Shown: piece after piece, positions 34,547 to 46,355 of the stretch
Numbering within the stretch: the stretch's first letter is position 1
Layout: the number at the start of each line of letters is the position of its first letter
NCBI GenBank assembly: GCA_024345305.1
Contig: BRON01000006.1
Coordinates: 1,922,001 to 1,986,000, forward strand
Origin: Mrakia gelida
Taxonomy: Eukaryota > Basidiomycota > Tremellomycetes > Cystofilobasidiales > Mrakiaceae
DNA length: 64,000 nt
Direction: 5' to 3'
The notes under the pieces: generated by a model
Seen by the model: only the letters and a program-made list of their open reading frames with translations
The model's database searches: none
What the model was told of the DNA's origin: nothing
Position numbers and translations under genes: made by a program

Positions 34547-36509
34547 CTAAAGCCTATGTCCCGGAATCCAGTACCAGATCAACAACCCCACCGCCATCAG
34601 CACTAAGATCGCCAACTCGAGCCCCAAACTCCTTTTCCTGAGCAGTTTCCGAACGTAAACTTCCTGGAGGGGGAGGTGTCGAAGCGGGGTGGTTTCGGAT
34701 TTGTTGAAGAGGAGGACGAGGAGAGGGTCGAGGGCGTAGAGGGAGGAGAGGAGGAGGTGGGAGGAGAGGTAGAAGGGGACGAGGAGCTGTGGATGGGTGT
34801 GTCGGGGCAGGGTTGGAGGAGGGTGGGTTGGAGGAGGGTTGGGGGAGGGGAGAGGGAGTGAAGGTCAGCGAGAGCGACGACGAGAGGACGAGACGAAGCA
34901 GCTAGTTCTCGAGCAGAGGGACGAGAGAAACGATGAATACGACGAATCTACTCACAGTCAACCTCAAACTCCTCGGCTTGATATCCAAGAACACGAAACA
35001 CAGCGCCGCGACGAGTCCTCCCCAAAGCACTAACAACCCAAGCAGCATCCTCACGAACGCCGTCGCGGGAGTAAGGTTTCCGAAGGCCTTGGCTCGAAGG
35101 AACCGAGGGAAGGCGTCTTGGACGAGACAGGTGTGGACGTAGGCTTTTTGGTTGAGGAACATGTCTGGGACGGAGGCGAGGGATTGAGCGTCGGTTTGAA
35201 GGGAGGTGGAGTCGGTGTGGGAGAGTTGGGCGGGGAGGGGGAAGGAGTGGATTCGGAGGGATGGTCTGGTGGAGGAGAAAAAGGGACGAGAGAGGCTTCA
35301 GTGAGTGAGCAAGGGAAGGGAGGAAGGGAGGGACGAAGAGGAAGGGAAAGGAGGGAAGGAGAGCTCAAGCTCAAGCTCAACGAAGGGAAGGGAAGAACGA
35401 GAGCTCGCTCGCAGATGGTGGTGGGGCTCACGGTAGATATATCTCCTTCTCTCCACCCTGCAGCAGATACCTAGCGTAGATCCTCTCTGCACTGAGCAAC
35501 AGCTCCCCTCTCGTGATGGCAGACGACCGAGGAATAACCATCGGTGCGGCTCCTCCACTCCTTCGCTTCCCTCCGATTGCACCCATCCCAGCCCATCCTC
35601 CTCCACTTCGCCTGTCTCCAGCCACCCCTCCTCCCTGACCCTGACCCTGCTGCTGCTGTTGAGACTGAGACTGCTGCTGAACTCCGGTAGGGAAGACTCC
35701 GTCGATGGGACTGGCTCGACCTCCGTCCAACCTCCTCAAGGGAGCGTCCAGACCTCCCACTCCAGCCTCGGTATCCCTCCTCTCCCTCGTCCCACCAGTC
35801 TTCTCGTCGTAGTACTCCGAGCTCGGGTGCTGCTGTTGCTGAGGGTAGGGCTTCTCTGAAGTGGAAGGAAAGGAGTGTTGATGGTTCTCCGGGTCCGAGT
35901 GGTAAGACTGTCTATCCTTGGCTGTGATCCCTGCTGCTTGATCGTACGAGGAGCCGGAAGAGAGAGCTTGGTTCCAGTACTGAGGCCATTCTTCTCGCAG
36001 GGATTTCCCAGACTTGCGGATGTCCTGGGAGAGAAGAGGGAGGGAGGGAAAGGTCAGCGGGAGGTGAGGGGGGAGAGGGGCTTGAAGAGGGAGGAGAGAG
36101 GGAAGGGAAGGCGGGCGAGCTCGTTCGAGAGAGAGATAGATAAAGAGACGACGACAGAGTGGGAGGAGTGGGAGTGGGAGGGATGTATGCATGTATGCGC
36201 GTCTAGAAGAGAGCAAAAACTCACCTTGAAGTAGGCTCTACAGAGGTTCTCGTGTTGATGAACGTCCAGCCAGAAATCCAACGAATCCTCGTTCCCTTCT
36301 CGTTGAAGGAAGATCTGCGGGAGGAGCGAAGAGGGGGAGGGTCAGTACGCGAGAGAGCATGTATGTATACATACTGCTGCGGAAGAAAGGAACGAGCGAC
36401 TTACGTAGAAGCAGAAGAGGTCTACGGGAGGACGAGTCTTTCGAAGGAGGACCTCGTCGAGAGTGGGGAGTCGTTCTCGGACTCCGTTGGGAGCAGAGGG
36501 GAACACCAT
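34547..36509 (-). CDS. RAX1: RAX1-like RGS-domain membrane protein
   Basis: Membrane protein of the Rax1 family, which marks cell poles/bud sites in yeasts. It combines an RGS-like domain with C-terminal helices. Start MVFPSAPNGVRERLPTLDEV, then LRKTRPPVDLFCFY, IFLQREGNEDSLDFWLDVHQ and HENLCRAYFK, the family N-terminal signature. A Gln/Gly-rich insert separates it from ITRGELLLSAERIYARYLLQ. After MFLNQKAYVHTCLVQDAFPR and FLRAKAFGNLTPATAFVRML comes a helix (LLGLLVLWGGLVAALCFVFL). The last exon gives HPQLLVPFYLSSHLLLSSLY and a final helix (LELAILVLMAVGLLIWYWIP), ending GHRL. The polyQ run lies at about 35647-35680. Divergent from ASE1. Confidence 0.88.
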
Positions 36510-36773
36510 GAAGAGGGAGGGGAGGGAGGGAGGAGAGTAGGGAAGGAGAAGAATCTATCCGAGAAGAAGAAGGGCGAGGGTTGGGCTGTCGTGGTTGAGG
36601 TTCCAACGAAAGGGAAGGGAAGGAGGAGGGAAGGTTGGTTCTGCTTCCGTCGAGGGAACGCGGCTGATCTTCCCTTCTCTCGAGTCGTCCCTCTCCAAAA
36701 CCACCACATCCGACCGTGTTATCTATACGAGAAGACACCAAAGCGTATACACCCCATCCTCATCCTCTCCAGG
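36510..36773. promoter_or_regulatory. Divergent promoter between RAX1 and ASE1
   Basis: 264 bp separate the two ATGs. Both products act in cell polarity or division, so a shared bidirectional promoter is possible, but no defined element was recognised. Confidence 0.45.
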
Positions 36774-39700
36774 ATGTCCTTTCCTCCTCCTCCACCACCG
36801 AACCCTCTCGCCTCTCTGTCTTCCCTTCTCGAATCGAACACTCCTCACCTCCAATCCCTTCACCACCTGATCGCTCTTCCCGAGGAACAGCTCGCTCTGG
36901 ATCTTCATCGAATTGAGGATGCTGTAAGAGCAGAGATGGAGGCTATCATCTCCGAGAGGACAGCAGAAGTAGAAGGATGGAGAACGAGAGTGGAAGGAAT
37001 GAGGAAAGGTGAGCACGAGGGAAGGGAAGGACGTCAACAACGAGTGGACGCAGGAGCGAACGAACAGAGCTGATCCCCTCCCCCCTCTCCTTCTTTCGTA
37101 TACTTTTTCCAACTCCAACAGAGTGCGTCTCCATAGGCCGAGCTCTAGGTGGAGTTGTAGATCTTAGTGGATGGATGCGAGGAGAAGAGGTTCGTCTCGT
37201 CTCTCCCTTCCCTTCCGAAGCTCATCCCTTCGAGAGAGTTGAGTGAAGATCCCTCTCGAGCTCACTTTCTTTCCTCTCCTCTTCTTCTTTCTTTGCCTCG
37301 AATATATCCAGATCCTCCCCAAACGATTCGCTCTCCTCGAAACCTACAGAGACCAAGAACTTCTCCCCGTTTACGAACAAAGAATCGCGGAGGTCAAAGG
37401 TGCGAGCTCGACGTCCTTCCGTCCCTTCTCTTCTTCCCTGTAATACCGACTGACCGTTCGTTCTCGAATCTCGGTTTTTGCAGCCCTCAACTCCCGCCTC
37501 TCCACTCTCTCTTCCATCCTGCCTTCAACCTTCTCCCTCACACCTTCCTACGTCCTCCCTCTCCACCCTAAAGGACGCGTTCTCTCAACCTCAACCTCAA
37601 CGTCGACTCATCGCGCTCTAGGACTCGGTGTACCCTCCACAGCAGCGTCTAAACTGCCTTCTTCAGCGTCGATGGACGATCTGGAAGCAGCAGCCGTGTG
37701 GGAGGATGCTAGTGAGAGCAGGATTGGAGAGCTCAAGCTTCTGGTGGAGAAGGGGGAGGGAGAACGAGTTAGTCCATCCGAACGTTCGACTTGCCTTTTC
37801 CTTTCCTTCCCCAACTCACCTTCACCACCTTTCCTCATTCCCACCCAGCTCTCCCTCCTCTCCCATCTTCGTTCCCTCCTCTTCTCCCTCCTCGACCTTC
37901 TCCCCGAAGTGGACCTCTCCATCCCTCTCCCTTACCCTCTGCCCTCCCCCTCCAACACCACCCTCTCCCAACCCTCCACCCCCCTCTCTCCCTCGCCAGT
38001 TCGACCGCCTGCTCCACCAGCTCAGTCAGAGGAGGAACGAGGGTACTACGCTGTCGTGGAAGGGCTGTGTAACTGGGCGGATACGCTGCCGGAGGAGGTC
38101 GATCCGAGGGATTTGGAGGAGGGAGGGTTGGATGGCGTGGAGCCGGGAGAGGGGCTGATGGGTTGGGTGGAGGGGGTTACTGAGAAGGTTAGTCGCATCC
38201 CTCGCTTTCGTTTTACCTCGTCTTGTCTCGATCCGTTTCACTGGAGCGCAACGAACTCAGCCGCACGCTCGTCGAGTCGAAGCGAAACGAAACTGACGCG
38301 TCTCCCCTTCCTCTCCCTCTTCCTCAACGAAACTCCAGATCCGAGCCCTCAAATCCCACCGAGAACAACAGATCCAACAGATTTACGACGATCTCGAACC
38401 TCTCTGGTGCAGGCTGAACGTCGATCCAGAGCATATCAACGAGTTCGTGGAGTCCAATCGAGGGAGTTCGGAAGCGACTGTGAAGAATGTGAGTCCCTGG
38501 TCTTCTTCTTTCTTCGTTCCTCCTTATCTCCCCTCTCTACCTCAACACGCTCCGTTTCGGTGGATTCCCTCACTCACGCGAACAACGCGTCGACCTCGTC
38601 CTTGCGTTCGCCAACACGCGTCCTCGAACTGACCTCGCTTCCTCGTCCGTCGCACTCGCAGTATCAAACCGAGCTCTCTCGCATGCTGGCTCTCAAGATC
38701 GAGTTCATGGAGGTCTTCGTGACAGGTGTGAGGAAGGAGATCGTCGAGCTTCAGAATGAGTTGATGCTTGGGGAGGACGAGAGGGAGGCGTTTGGAGCGT
38801 TTTGGGATTGTGAGTGCTCTCTCTTTCTCTCGCTCTGCATCTCTTCTTCTGGGAGGTGGCTGGGGTTGAGGTCAGGGTGGGTGTGCAAGTTGAAGGAGGT
38901 GGACGAGAACGTACGATGGGACTGAAGGAAAACGTCGAGCTGACCTTGCTTTCGGTTCATAAGACAACTACTCGGACGAGCTTCTCCTCGCTCACGAGCA
39001 CGAGTGCTGCAGACTTCAGGAGGAGGCGGATTCGAAGAGGGAGTTGCTCAAGACGGTAGCGAAGTGGAGGAGTATCGATGCGGAGGAGAGGGATCTCTTG
39101 GTGAGTCACGTCGTCGCTCGTTTCGTTCGGTTCGCGTCGCCTCTCGACGAGCTGACCTTGATTCGTCTTCGCTCAACATTTACAGGAAGCGTCGAAGGAT
39201 CCGAGTCGTCTGACTGGTCGGGGACGTCCAGGTCAGATGCTTCAGGAGGAACGAGCGAGGAAGAGGGTTGAACAGCTCAAGCCTAAGGTTCGTCTCGCGT
39301 CCTCCTCCTCGATTCGTCTCTCGACGCGTCGACCGGACACGGACTGACTCCAAACCCTTTGTTTCCTTCATCCTTCAGCTCGAACACGACCTCCTCGTCT
39401 CTCTACCTCGCTGGGAGGAAGAGAACTCTCGAGCATTCATGGTCAACGGCGAACGCGTCCTCGAGGTCATCCAAGCTGGAATCGACGCGAAGGAAGCTGA
39501 GAAGGAGGCTAGGAAGGTGAGTCTCCGACTCCTTCTGTTCTTCTCTCCCTCTATCTACCTCTCACTGACCCCTCCTCCTCCCGTCTCCGTGTTCTAGCGC
39601 TCCCGTTCCGGTCCCTCCTCAACTTCAACCTCAGCAGCCTCTCGCTCCCAAATCCCATCCGCTAGATCCCACACCCCCTCGTCTCGAACCCAAGCTCAAA

Positions 39701-40221
39701 CTCCCTCCCTCTCCTCAACAGTCAAACGAAAAGACGCTCCTACCCCTCTCGCCTTCACCACCAAAGCCTCCAAACGAGCCACCCCCTCCTCCATCGCTCG
39801 TCCGACTCCTCGCTCAGCAGCCGCGACACCAGGTCTCACAGCCTGTCGACTCCCTCAACCTCGAACTACCAGCAACAGTACGACCTCCTCGCACACGCTC
39901 AGCAGCTACAGCAGTGGCAGCGCGAGCACGAGCAGTGGAGGAGGGACGGTGCTGGGAAGCTCGGCACGAGGGGAGGGGAACTGGAACGTCTTCGGTGCTG
40001 GGAGTGGGAGGTCGGTGAGCGGGATGAGCAGCGTTAGTGGAGTAAGCGCAGTGGGAGGTGGGAAATCAGGCCTCGGGATGAAGGTCCGCCCTAATCCCAG
40101 GAGAGAGAGTTTCAAGCCTAGGATGAGCGTCGTTGGAGGAGGGAGAGGAGGAGGAGCTGGGCTGCCGACGTACGCGGAGGGGTGGAGTTCTCCCGTCGAG
40201 GAGAGTGATGAGGTTTTTTAG
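36774..40221 (+). CDS. ASE1: Anaphase spindle elongation protein (PRC1/MAP65 family)
   Basis: Antiparallel microtubule cross-linker of the spindle midzone. Start MSFPPPPPPNPLASLSSLLE. The N-terminal rod has coiled-coil character (EEQLALDLHRIEDAVRAEME, RFALLETYRDQELLPVYEQR, ALNSRLSTLSSILPSTF). The central MAP65 signature includes IRALKSHREQQIQQIYDDLE, PLWCRLNVDPEHINEFVESN, YQTELSRMLALKIEFMEVFV and ELLLAHEHECCRLQEEADSK. The microtubule-binding part is seen as LLKTVAKWRSIDAEERDLL, EASKDPSRLTGRGRPGQMLQ, EERARKRVEQLKPK and LEHDLLVSLPRWEEENSRAF. The tail is Ser/Arg-rich and probably regulated by phosphorylation. At least 11 exons, ending EESDEVF. Confidence 0.9.
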
Positions 40222-40900
40222 TCTACTACGTTCTTCTTCTTTCTCGGGCTTCTTTCGTTTGAGGTCGGCGGAGGCGTCGCGAGATCGCGTCGTCGTGTTC
40301 TTGGTTTCGCTTTGTCTCTCTCTTCCCGTTCTCACCTTTGTTCCATCTTCGCTTTCGCTTTTCTGATTTTGCACCAGCTTGATGCTCGTTCCTTGTTTTA
40401 CCCTTCTCTCAACTTGATCTCCCTTTGGCTCTTGGTTTCGGTCTCGTTGGTTCGCGTCGTTCACGTTTTTCTCCTTCTTTCTCGTTCTCCGTTCGGTTTG
40501 CTCGCTCTATGATGACATCTCGGTTCCTTCGGCTCCTCTGGAGTAGAACATTTATCCGAAAGAGAAGCCAGTGAGGAGGTCGCAACGTCGTTCGTTTAAG
40601 AGGAGACAACAAGAAGCTAGGGCGGGACAGACGGCTCCTCGACGCGGTTCGAGATCGTCCCTCCTCTAAATTTTTGGAGTGCTTTGTGTTTTCTCATAGG
40701 CTCGTCGGGCGGTTGAGCCAGGCGTGCCCAAAAAATTGTAGAGATATAACAATGCTGCGCGCCGGTCCCCGTGCCGAGGCAGAGATAGAAGCTCGAGCTC
40801 ACGCCCTTCCTTCTTTCGTTCCCTGGTCTCCAACTTCCACGACGAATTTCGCCTCCTTTTCTGGCTTCCAGCTTCGCACGAGCTTCTGAATCTTGCTTGG
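40222..40900. other. Intergenic between ASE1 and the next plus-strand gene
   Basis: About 680 bp, unusually T/C-rich in its first half, consistent with the ASE1 3' UTR. An out-of-context reading frame from 40752 (MLRAGPRAEAEIEARAHALP) stops at 40889 and is not supported as a gene. Confidence 0.45.
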
Positions 40901-43167
40901 ATGATCTGGGTCCTGGGTCGGACTAGGATACAGGGAACAAGAGGTCAGTAAGGGCAAGAGCTCGGGCCGAGCTTGATCGAAGCTGACCTCCCCTCCTTCC
41001 TTCCCTCTCTATCTCTCTAGTCTCCTCCTCTCGTCTCTCACCTCGCGCTATCAGAGCTGTAAGTCGAAGCTCATCTTCGTCCTAGCGTACGGCCTATCAT
41101 AATCAATCCCTCCTCCTCTTCTACCAGCTCTCCCTCTCCTCCCCTCTTCCATCTCCATCTCCCTCTCCCTCCTCTCGACCTCCTTCCTCCCTCTCCCCAA
41201 TCTACGCGACCCATCCCCCCTCCACCTTCTCAGATCAAGACGTCGATACCTTCCGCGGTCGTCAAGGAAACCTCTGGCACAACAACATCCTGGACGAACA
41301 AGCTCGTCTTCGTCGAATCGATCAGCTTCGAATCAAGCTCGCTCCTCCAGGTGCAGCCCGTTCGAGAGTCCTCGTCTCAAGAGGGAGGATCATCGCAGAG
41401 AGCGAAGCCAAACGAGACGGAGAAGAAGGGGCCGTGTGGGTGGAAGAGGATGAGAAGATGGTGGTTTGGGTGGATTTACCTCCTAAAGAAGGAAGCGGGA
41501 TGGACGGAGAGGGCGAAGAGATGGGGACGAAGAATCGACACTCCATCCTCACCTCTTCCTTCTCCTGCTCCCCCGACCAACCCCAACCCTCCTCCTGGAC
41601 ACCCAACCCCTCCCTCCAACCCCGTCCCTTACCACCACACGACCCAACCAACCCCCGCTCAATCCTCTACAACCCCCGCTCTACCCACTCCCCTTTCCTC
41701 CCCTCTACCCTCTCCTCCTCCCCATCCTACCCACCTCTCCTCCTCCTCCCCAATCATCTCTACAAACACCTCCCCTCAGCACCCTCACCGTTCCCCTCCT
41801 TGGATCTGAAGTTCTTCCGAACCCTCCTGGACCCAAACGCACCCCCGACGTACGAACCTACTCCGCTTGGGAAGTTGGATCTGAGTGTTCCGCCTGTGGG
41901 GAGGGGAGCTCAGCCTGTGCTCAGGACGGGACGGCCGAGGGTGGGGAGGGGGAGGGGGGAAGAGGCGGTTCATCCGAAGAGGGTTGAGTTGGGGAGGGAG
42001 GGGTGGGAGGTTGTGGAGAGGTTGGGGAGGAGGTTTTTGGTTGAGGGAGAGGGAGAGGGGATGGTTGGGAGGACGGGAGAGGAGGAGGAGGGGAGAGGGG
42101 AGAGGAAAGATTTGGGTGAATGGGTGGAGGAGGTGAGGAGGTTGCAGAGGGTTGAGAGGGAGGGGACGGCGAGAGGGGTTGTCGACGCGTCGAGGGGGTC
42201 GAACTTCTCTTCGGTGCGCCCACTTCCTCCCCCGCCACCTCCAACATCACCATCTCCTTCCAGCCCGGCGAACCGGCTCTCGGCTCACACTCAGGAGATT
42301 CGTCCAGCGACATCAACGTCCTCACCTTCCAAACCCGAGCGCGTCCCTCCAACTTTCACTCACTTTGTCGTCGACCCGTTCGGCGAGGAACTCAGCACTC
42401 CTATTTCCTCTCCACCACCCTCACGCTATCAGCCCAAAGCTGCGCTCTCTCAAGCTCGCTCCACACCTCGGAAGTCCGAACCCTCACTTAAACCGAACCC
42501 TTCCCTGAAACTCGAGCCCAGCCCAAAACCATTCGCTTTCCTCGGATCAACCACCCTCGTCCCTCCTTCCTCGACCATCTCCACTACCAGCATCAAACCC
42601 ACTCCAACTCATATACCCCCATCTCCAACTGCGTCGAAGCAACTCCCCCCTCCTACCCAATCCAAGACGACGCGACGGAAACTCGACGACGCGTCTCCCT
42701 CTCTCCCCACTCCCGCCTCCTCAAGCTCAACCCCCGCCGTTACTCCAAACTCTCCCTCATCCACCGCCCCACTAACACTCGCATCGGTGTCCCTACACCC
42801 TCACTCCCAACCTCAAGCCAAACCTCAACCCAAGCCGACTCGCCGAACCCTCAACGCGTCGTCTTCCTCCCCGATCAAACGCACTCCCACTCCCACTCCC
42901 AAATCAACCCTCGAGTCGGAAGAAACAGTATCCCTCTACCTCTCTTTCCTATTCTTTCCTCCTTCCTCCACCTCTTCGGACGACGCAAGCACGAGGCTCA
43001 AAGAGATCGTTCGATCCAAACTCCGGCTCCCGTCCCTCCCTTCGCCTTCCTCGCCCACCTCCAAACCTAACTCCAACCCCGACCCCAGAGGCTCAACCTC
43101 CCACCCTCTTCCGAATCGTCTTCGGATCAGCCTCAGGGAGTGGTGGGAAGAAGAGAGGAAGGATTGA
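40901..43167 (+). CDS. Hypothetical Pro/Ser-rich protein
   Basis: Not recognised. I chose the ATG at 40901 (MIWVLGRTRIQGTR) because two short introns after it keep frame into SSSRLSPRAIRA and then LSLSSPLPSPSPSP. A small folded-looking segment follows: YATHPPSTFSDQDVDTFRGR, QGNLWHNNILDEQARLRRID and SRVLVSRGRIIAESEAKRDG. Most of the rest, about 550 residues in one long exon, is low-complexity Pro/Ser/Thr/Lys. A Glu/Arg-rich patch (RKDLGEWVEEVRRLQRVERE) and repeated KPNPSLKLEPSPKP-like units also occur. The end is LRISLREWWEEERKD. It is probably largely disordered. The N-terminal exons are tentative; the long exon is well supported by its uninterrupted frame. Confidence 0.6.
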
Positions 43168-44137
43168 ACGGCGGATGGACGTGGGGAGGAGAGGAGGGCA
43201 AGGTGGTTGCTTTTGTTGTGTTTTGGTTTGACGATCTTATGATGTGACGAACGAGGGTAGAATAGGGAAGGCGAGAGAGAGAGGGGCAGATGAGGAAGGG
43301 GGAGTCGAGGAAGAAGGACGAGGAAGAGGTTTGGAACTTTGGGTGGTGGTGGCGATTCGACTCGACTCGACGACGGGTCTGCTTGCAGCTTCTGGTCTCT
43401 AGAACCCCAGAGATAGGAACGATTTTAGAGTGCTGATTGAAGGGTTTCCATACGGACAGGGAAGGAGGAACGACGAAAAATAACGAACGTGGAAAGTCGA
43501 GTGGTGGCGACTCGACGACTTGAACTCGAACTTGAACTGAAACCCTCCCGTCACCCCTCCTTCCCCCTCGCGCGGCGTGTTTTTCGAGGAAACTTGCAGA
43601 ACTCAATCCAAAGCTTTTGGTAGGACAAGCAGGCCAGTCGCTTAACTTCACAACTCAGCTTTCGCTTCTATTGAAATCCAGTTGGTCTTCTCTTTAGACC
43701 CTGGCCTGCTTTCTTCTTTTTGCCAGAAGTGGTGTGTAGGAGGGAGTTTTTTTTTGGGCAGATGGGAGAGGGAAGAGAGGGGGGAGGGAAGGGGAGGGGG
43801 CAGGGAGGACGAGGGCGAGTCACGTCGTCGTTTGATCTCCGCCGGCTCACGTTCCTTTTTTAACATGAAGGACTGAGCTGATCCTGGGAGGGTTCTTTCC
43901 TGACTCGAGTAAGCGATGGATAGCGGAAGTGTTGAGTCCGAGAAGAGGCAGACCTGAATGACAGCAATTAAGTGAGTTCGGGACGCGTTTGACTCGACTC
44001 GTTTGTCGTGAAAAGGAACGTCGAAACTCGCACCTTCTATCGCATCCCGGTCGGAGCGGACGCTAAAGTGTGCCCATTGAATAAGCCTTTCGATAATACA
44101 GATGCCGCTATCCCAGATAGATCGAAATGCGCATCAA
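43168..44137. other. Convergent intergenic region
   Basis: About 970 bp between the stop codons of the hypothetical gene (+) and the DHHC gene (-). It is likely two 3' UTRs. Short homopolymers (eight or nine T near 43747) occur. No reading frame looked real. Confidence 0.45.
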
Positions 44138-45976
44138 TCAATCCCTTTCCTCCTCGTCGTCTTCATCGTCTTCCGCCTCGTCCTCTATCAGCAGTCCCGC
44201 CTCGTACTCCAGCCGTCTCAACATCGTTGGGTTCATCTTTGGTAGAGCAGACAATCCCTCGCTACGGGAAGCAAACCCGAAGCAAAAAAAGAAGAGCGAG
44301 ATGGTCAGCGTTCGTTCGACCTCGTCCTCGAGACCTCGACGCGTCGATCCGTCGTCGTCGTTCAACTCACCTTCTTGATCCTCTCCACCAACCCTTCCAA
44401 AACAAGCTCCAGTTTTCCTTCCATCCCAAATCGTAGATCCTCTCTCCCACCCTCGTCCGGACGACAACTCCCGTCCCATCTTTCTTCGGCGACGGGATCC
44501 AAATTCGGTGTCGAGGGTCGGCGAACGGATGGGGAGTGTGGGAGGACGTTGATGGGCGAGAGCGAGAACGAGGATCGATGCGAGAGTAGGCGGAGAGGAT
44601 GCGAGATTCGATGGGTGTTTGGGAGGATAGGATTGAGGAGAGGGTGGAGATTGAGAGACCCTGAAAGAGGGACGACGAGGGAGACGAGGAGCAAGAAAAT
44701 GAGGTTAGGACCAGGGCCAGGTGTTCCAGAGGAGGACGATCACCTTCAAGGTAGTTCTGAGTGAGCTCCGAGATCGAGGTGTCGGGCGGCAGTCGCGTCG
44801 TAACGAACAGGCGACGAAACAAGCAGAACCAAACGAGACTCACCAACGCGATGATCGCGACTGCCCACCCGATCAACCCAACAAGCACCAGCCTTCCACT
44901 CTCCCACTCCTCCACCCTTTCTCCCTCCCCATCCCACCCCCAAAACCCAGCCACCACACCCACGCCAATCCTCCCAAACGGTCCAATCCCGAGCACCCAA
45001 CTCCACCACCGATCGTACCAGTTCCTCGCTATCGCTCCTCCCGGCTCGCGTGAATAATGGTAGATCCTCAGCGTGTGCCGATAGAGAGAGGGAAGAATGA
45101 GGTAGGTGGGAGGGATGACAGTGAGGGGTGTGAAGAGGAGGAAGAGGAGGAACGAAGGGAGGGTGGTGGAGGTGATGCAGGTGGCGAACCAGGGGCAGTG
45201 GTGGTCGAATCCGAGGCGGCAGCGTTGGCAGACCTGGGAGGAGAAGAAAGAAGGGTGAAGAGAGGGTCGGTGGGGGAGATGGGAGTCGAAGCCGAGAGCG
45301 AAGAGGAAGCAAGGAAGAACGGGCGGTGGACGCGTCGTCGAGGGAAGAAAGGACTCACCGAGCAATGCCTCGTTCTCGCTCCCTTCCAAGCACCACCACA
45401 ATCCCCCTTCCAACACCTCCCGTAGTTCCCTTCGCCATCTGCGCACTCGAAGACGGCCGTCTTGAGCTTGATCTCTTCCGGAGGGAGAAGAGGAGGTGAG
45501 GAGTGCGTCCGAGGGAGAAGGTAGACGGAGAGGTAGAAGTAGAGGAGGAAGGAGATGGAGAGGGTGAGGAAGGAGGTGTAGATGTCTGTAAGGAACGACC
45601 AGATATTCAGACGCGTCGATCGAGTTTGAGAAAGTGAAAGAAGGGAGGGGAAGAAAAGAGACGAGAGAAAGACGAACAGGAGAGGACCGGCCGCTGGAGA
45701 TGGTCGTGAACGAACGCTCGCAGGACTCGACGTGTAACTTGGTAGTAGGCAGCTCTGCGTTGGAGAGGAAGAACAGAGGATCAGCTAGGTTTCAAAGAAA
45801 GCTGTGGAGCGACGAAGGACTGACGCCATGTAGAGAAGGATGAGAGGAGGAACAATGAGGTCGACGAGAGGGGTCGACCTCTTCCTTTGCCTCGTCGAGG
45901 CTGGAGGAGCAGGGGCGCCAGCTGTTAGGAGAGGAGTCGAGTCCGAAGTAGCATCTTCGGAAGATTCATCGGGCAT
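44138..45976 (-). CDS. DHHC-type palmitoyltransferase
   Basis: Integral membrane S-acyltransferase. Start MPDESSEDATSDSTPLLTAG, then a first helix (LVDLIVPPLILLYMAS) and a second near 45510 (LTLSISFLLYFYLSVYLLP). The Cys-rich core is YGRCWKGDCGGAWKGARTRH, then CSVCQRCRLGFDHHCPWFAT; the catalytic cysteine is in DHHC. Two more helices follow (LPSFLLFLLFTPLTVIPPTY and LVLVGLIGWAVAIIALVSLV). The cytosolic tail has HRIWIPSPKKDGTGVVVRTR and ERIYDLGWKENWSLFWKGWW. The last exon adds RSEGLSALPKMNPTMLRRLE and an acidic end (EDEAEDDEDDEEERD). This resembles yeast Pfa-type enzymes at the Golgi/vacuole, but the exact orthologue is uncertain. Divergent from the DCR2-like gene. Confidence 0.85.
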
Positions 45977-46355
45977 GTCGTCGATGAGGTAGAGGCTGAC
46001 AGAGGACGGTGAGGGTCAGCGTCGCTCGAGCGAAGAGGAGGAGGGAAGAAGGAACGTCCGAGCTCACCAAACGAGACCGTCCAGTGGAAGGCGACGAAGG
46101 GCGATTATAGAACTTTGGAGATTTCGGTGTATCCCTCGGAGTCAGATACACCAAGCGATGAGTGAAGTTTCCAGAAACGAAGGCGAAAAGAGAGGCTCGT
46201 CGTCGAAGGTCAACTCATCCCTCGGCCCTCGAGCTCGCCGTCGGCCAAAGTGTTGAGCTCGACGCCTTCGTCTGCCTCCCAACCATCAGCATCCATCGGA
46301 AACTCATCGTCATTCCGACCTACTCACTCGACTCTCCCCCTCTCTCCCACCCAGG
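45977..46355. promoter_or_regulatory. Divergent promoter between DHHC and DCR2-like genes
   Basis: 379 bp between divergent ATGs. A minus-strand frame starting MVYLTPRDTPKSPK (46154) ends in a good donor site, but it does not join in frame with MPDESSED, so it is probably a spliced 5' UTR of the DHHC gene. Confidence 0.45.

Noticed and set aside
45966..46154. Upstream exon MVYLTPRDTPKSPK for the DHHC protein
   Set aside because: Using its good donor, the join to the next exon reads RLPLPHRRHAR and stops, so it does not continue into MPDESSED. It is more likely a noncoding leader exon.
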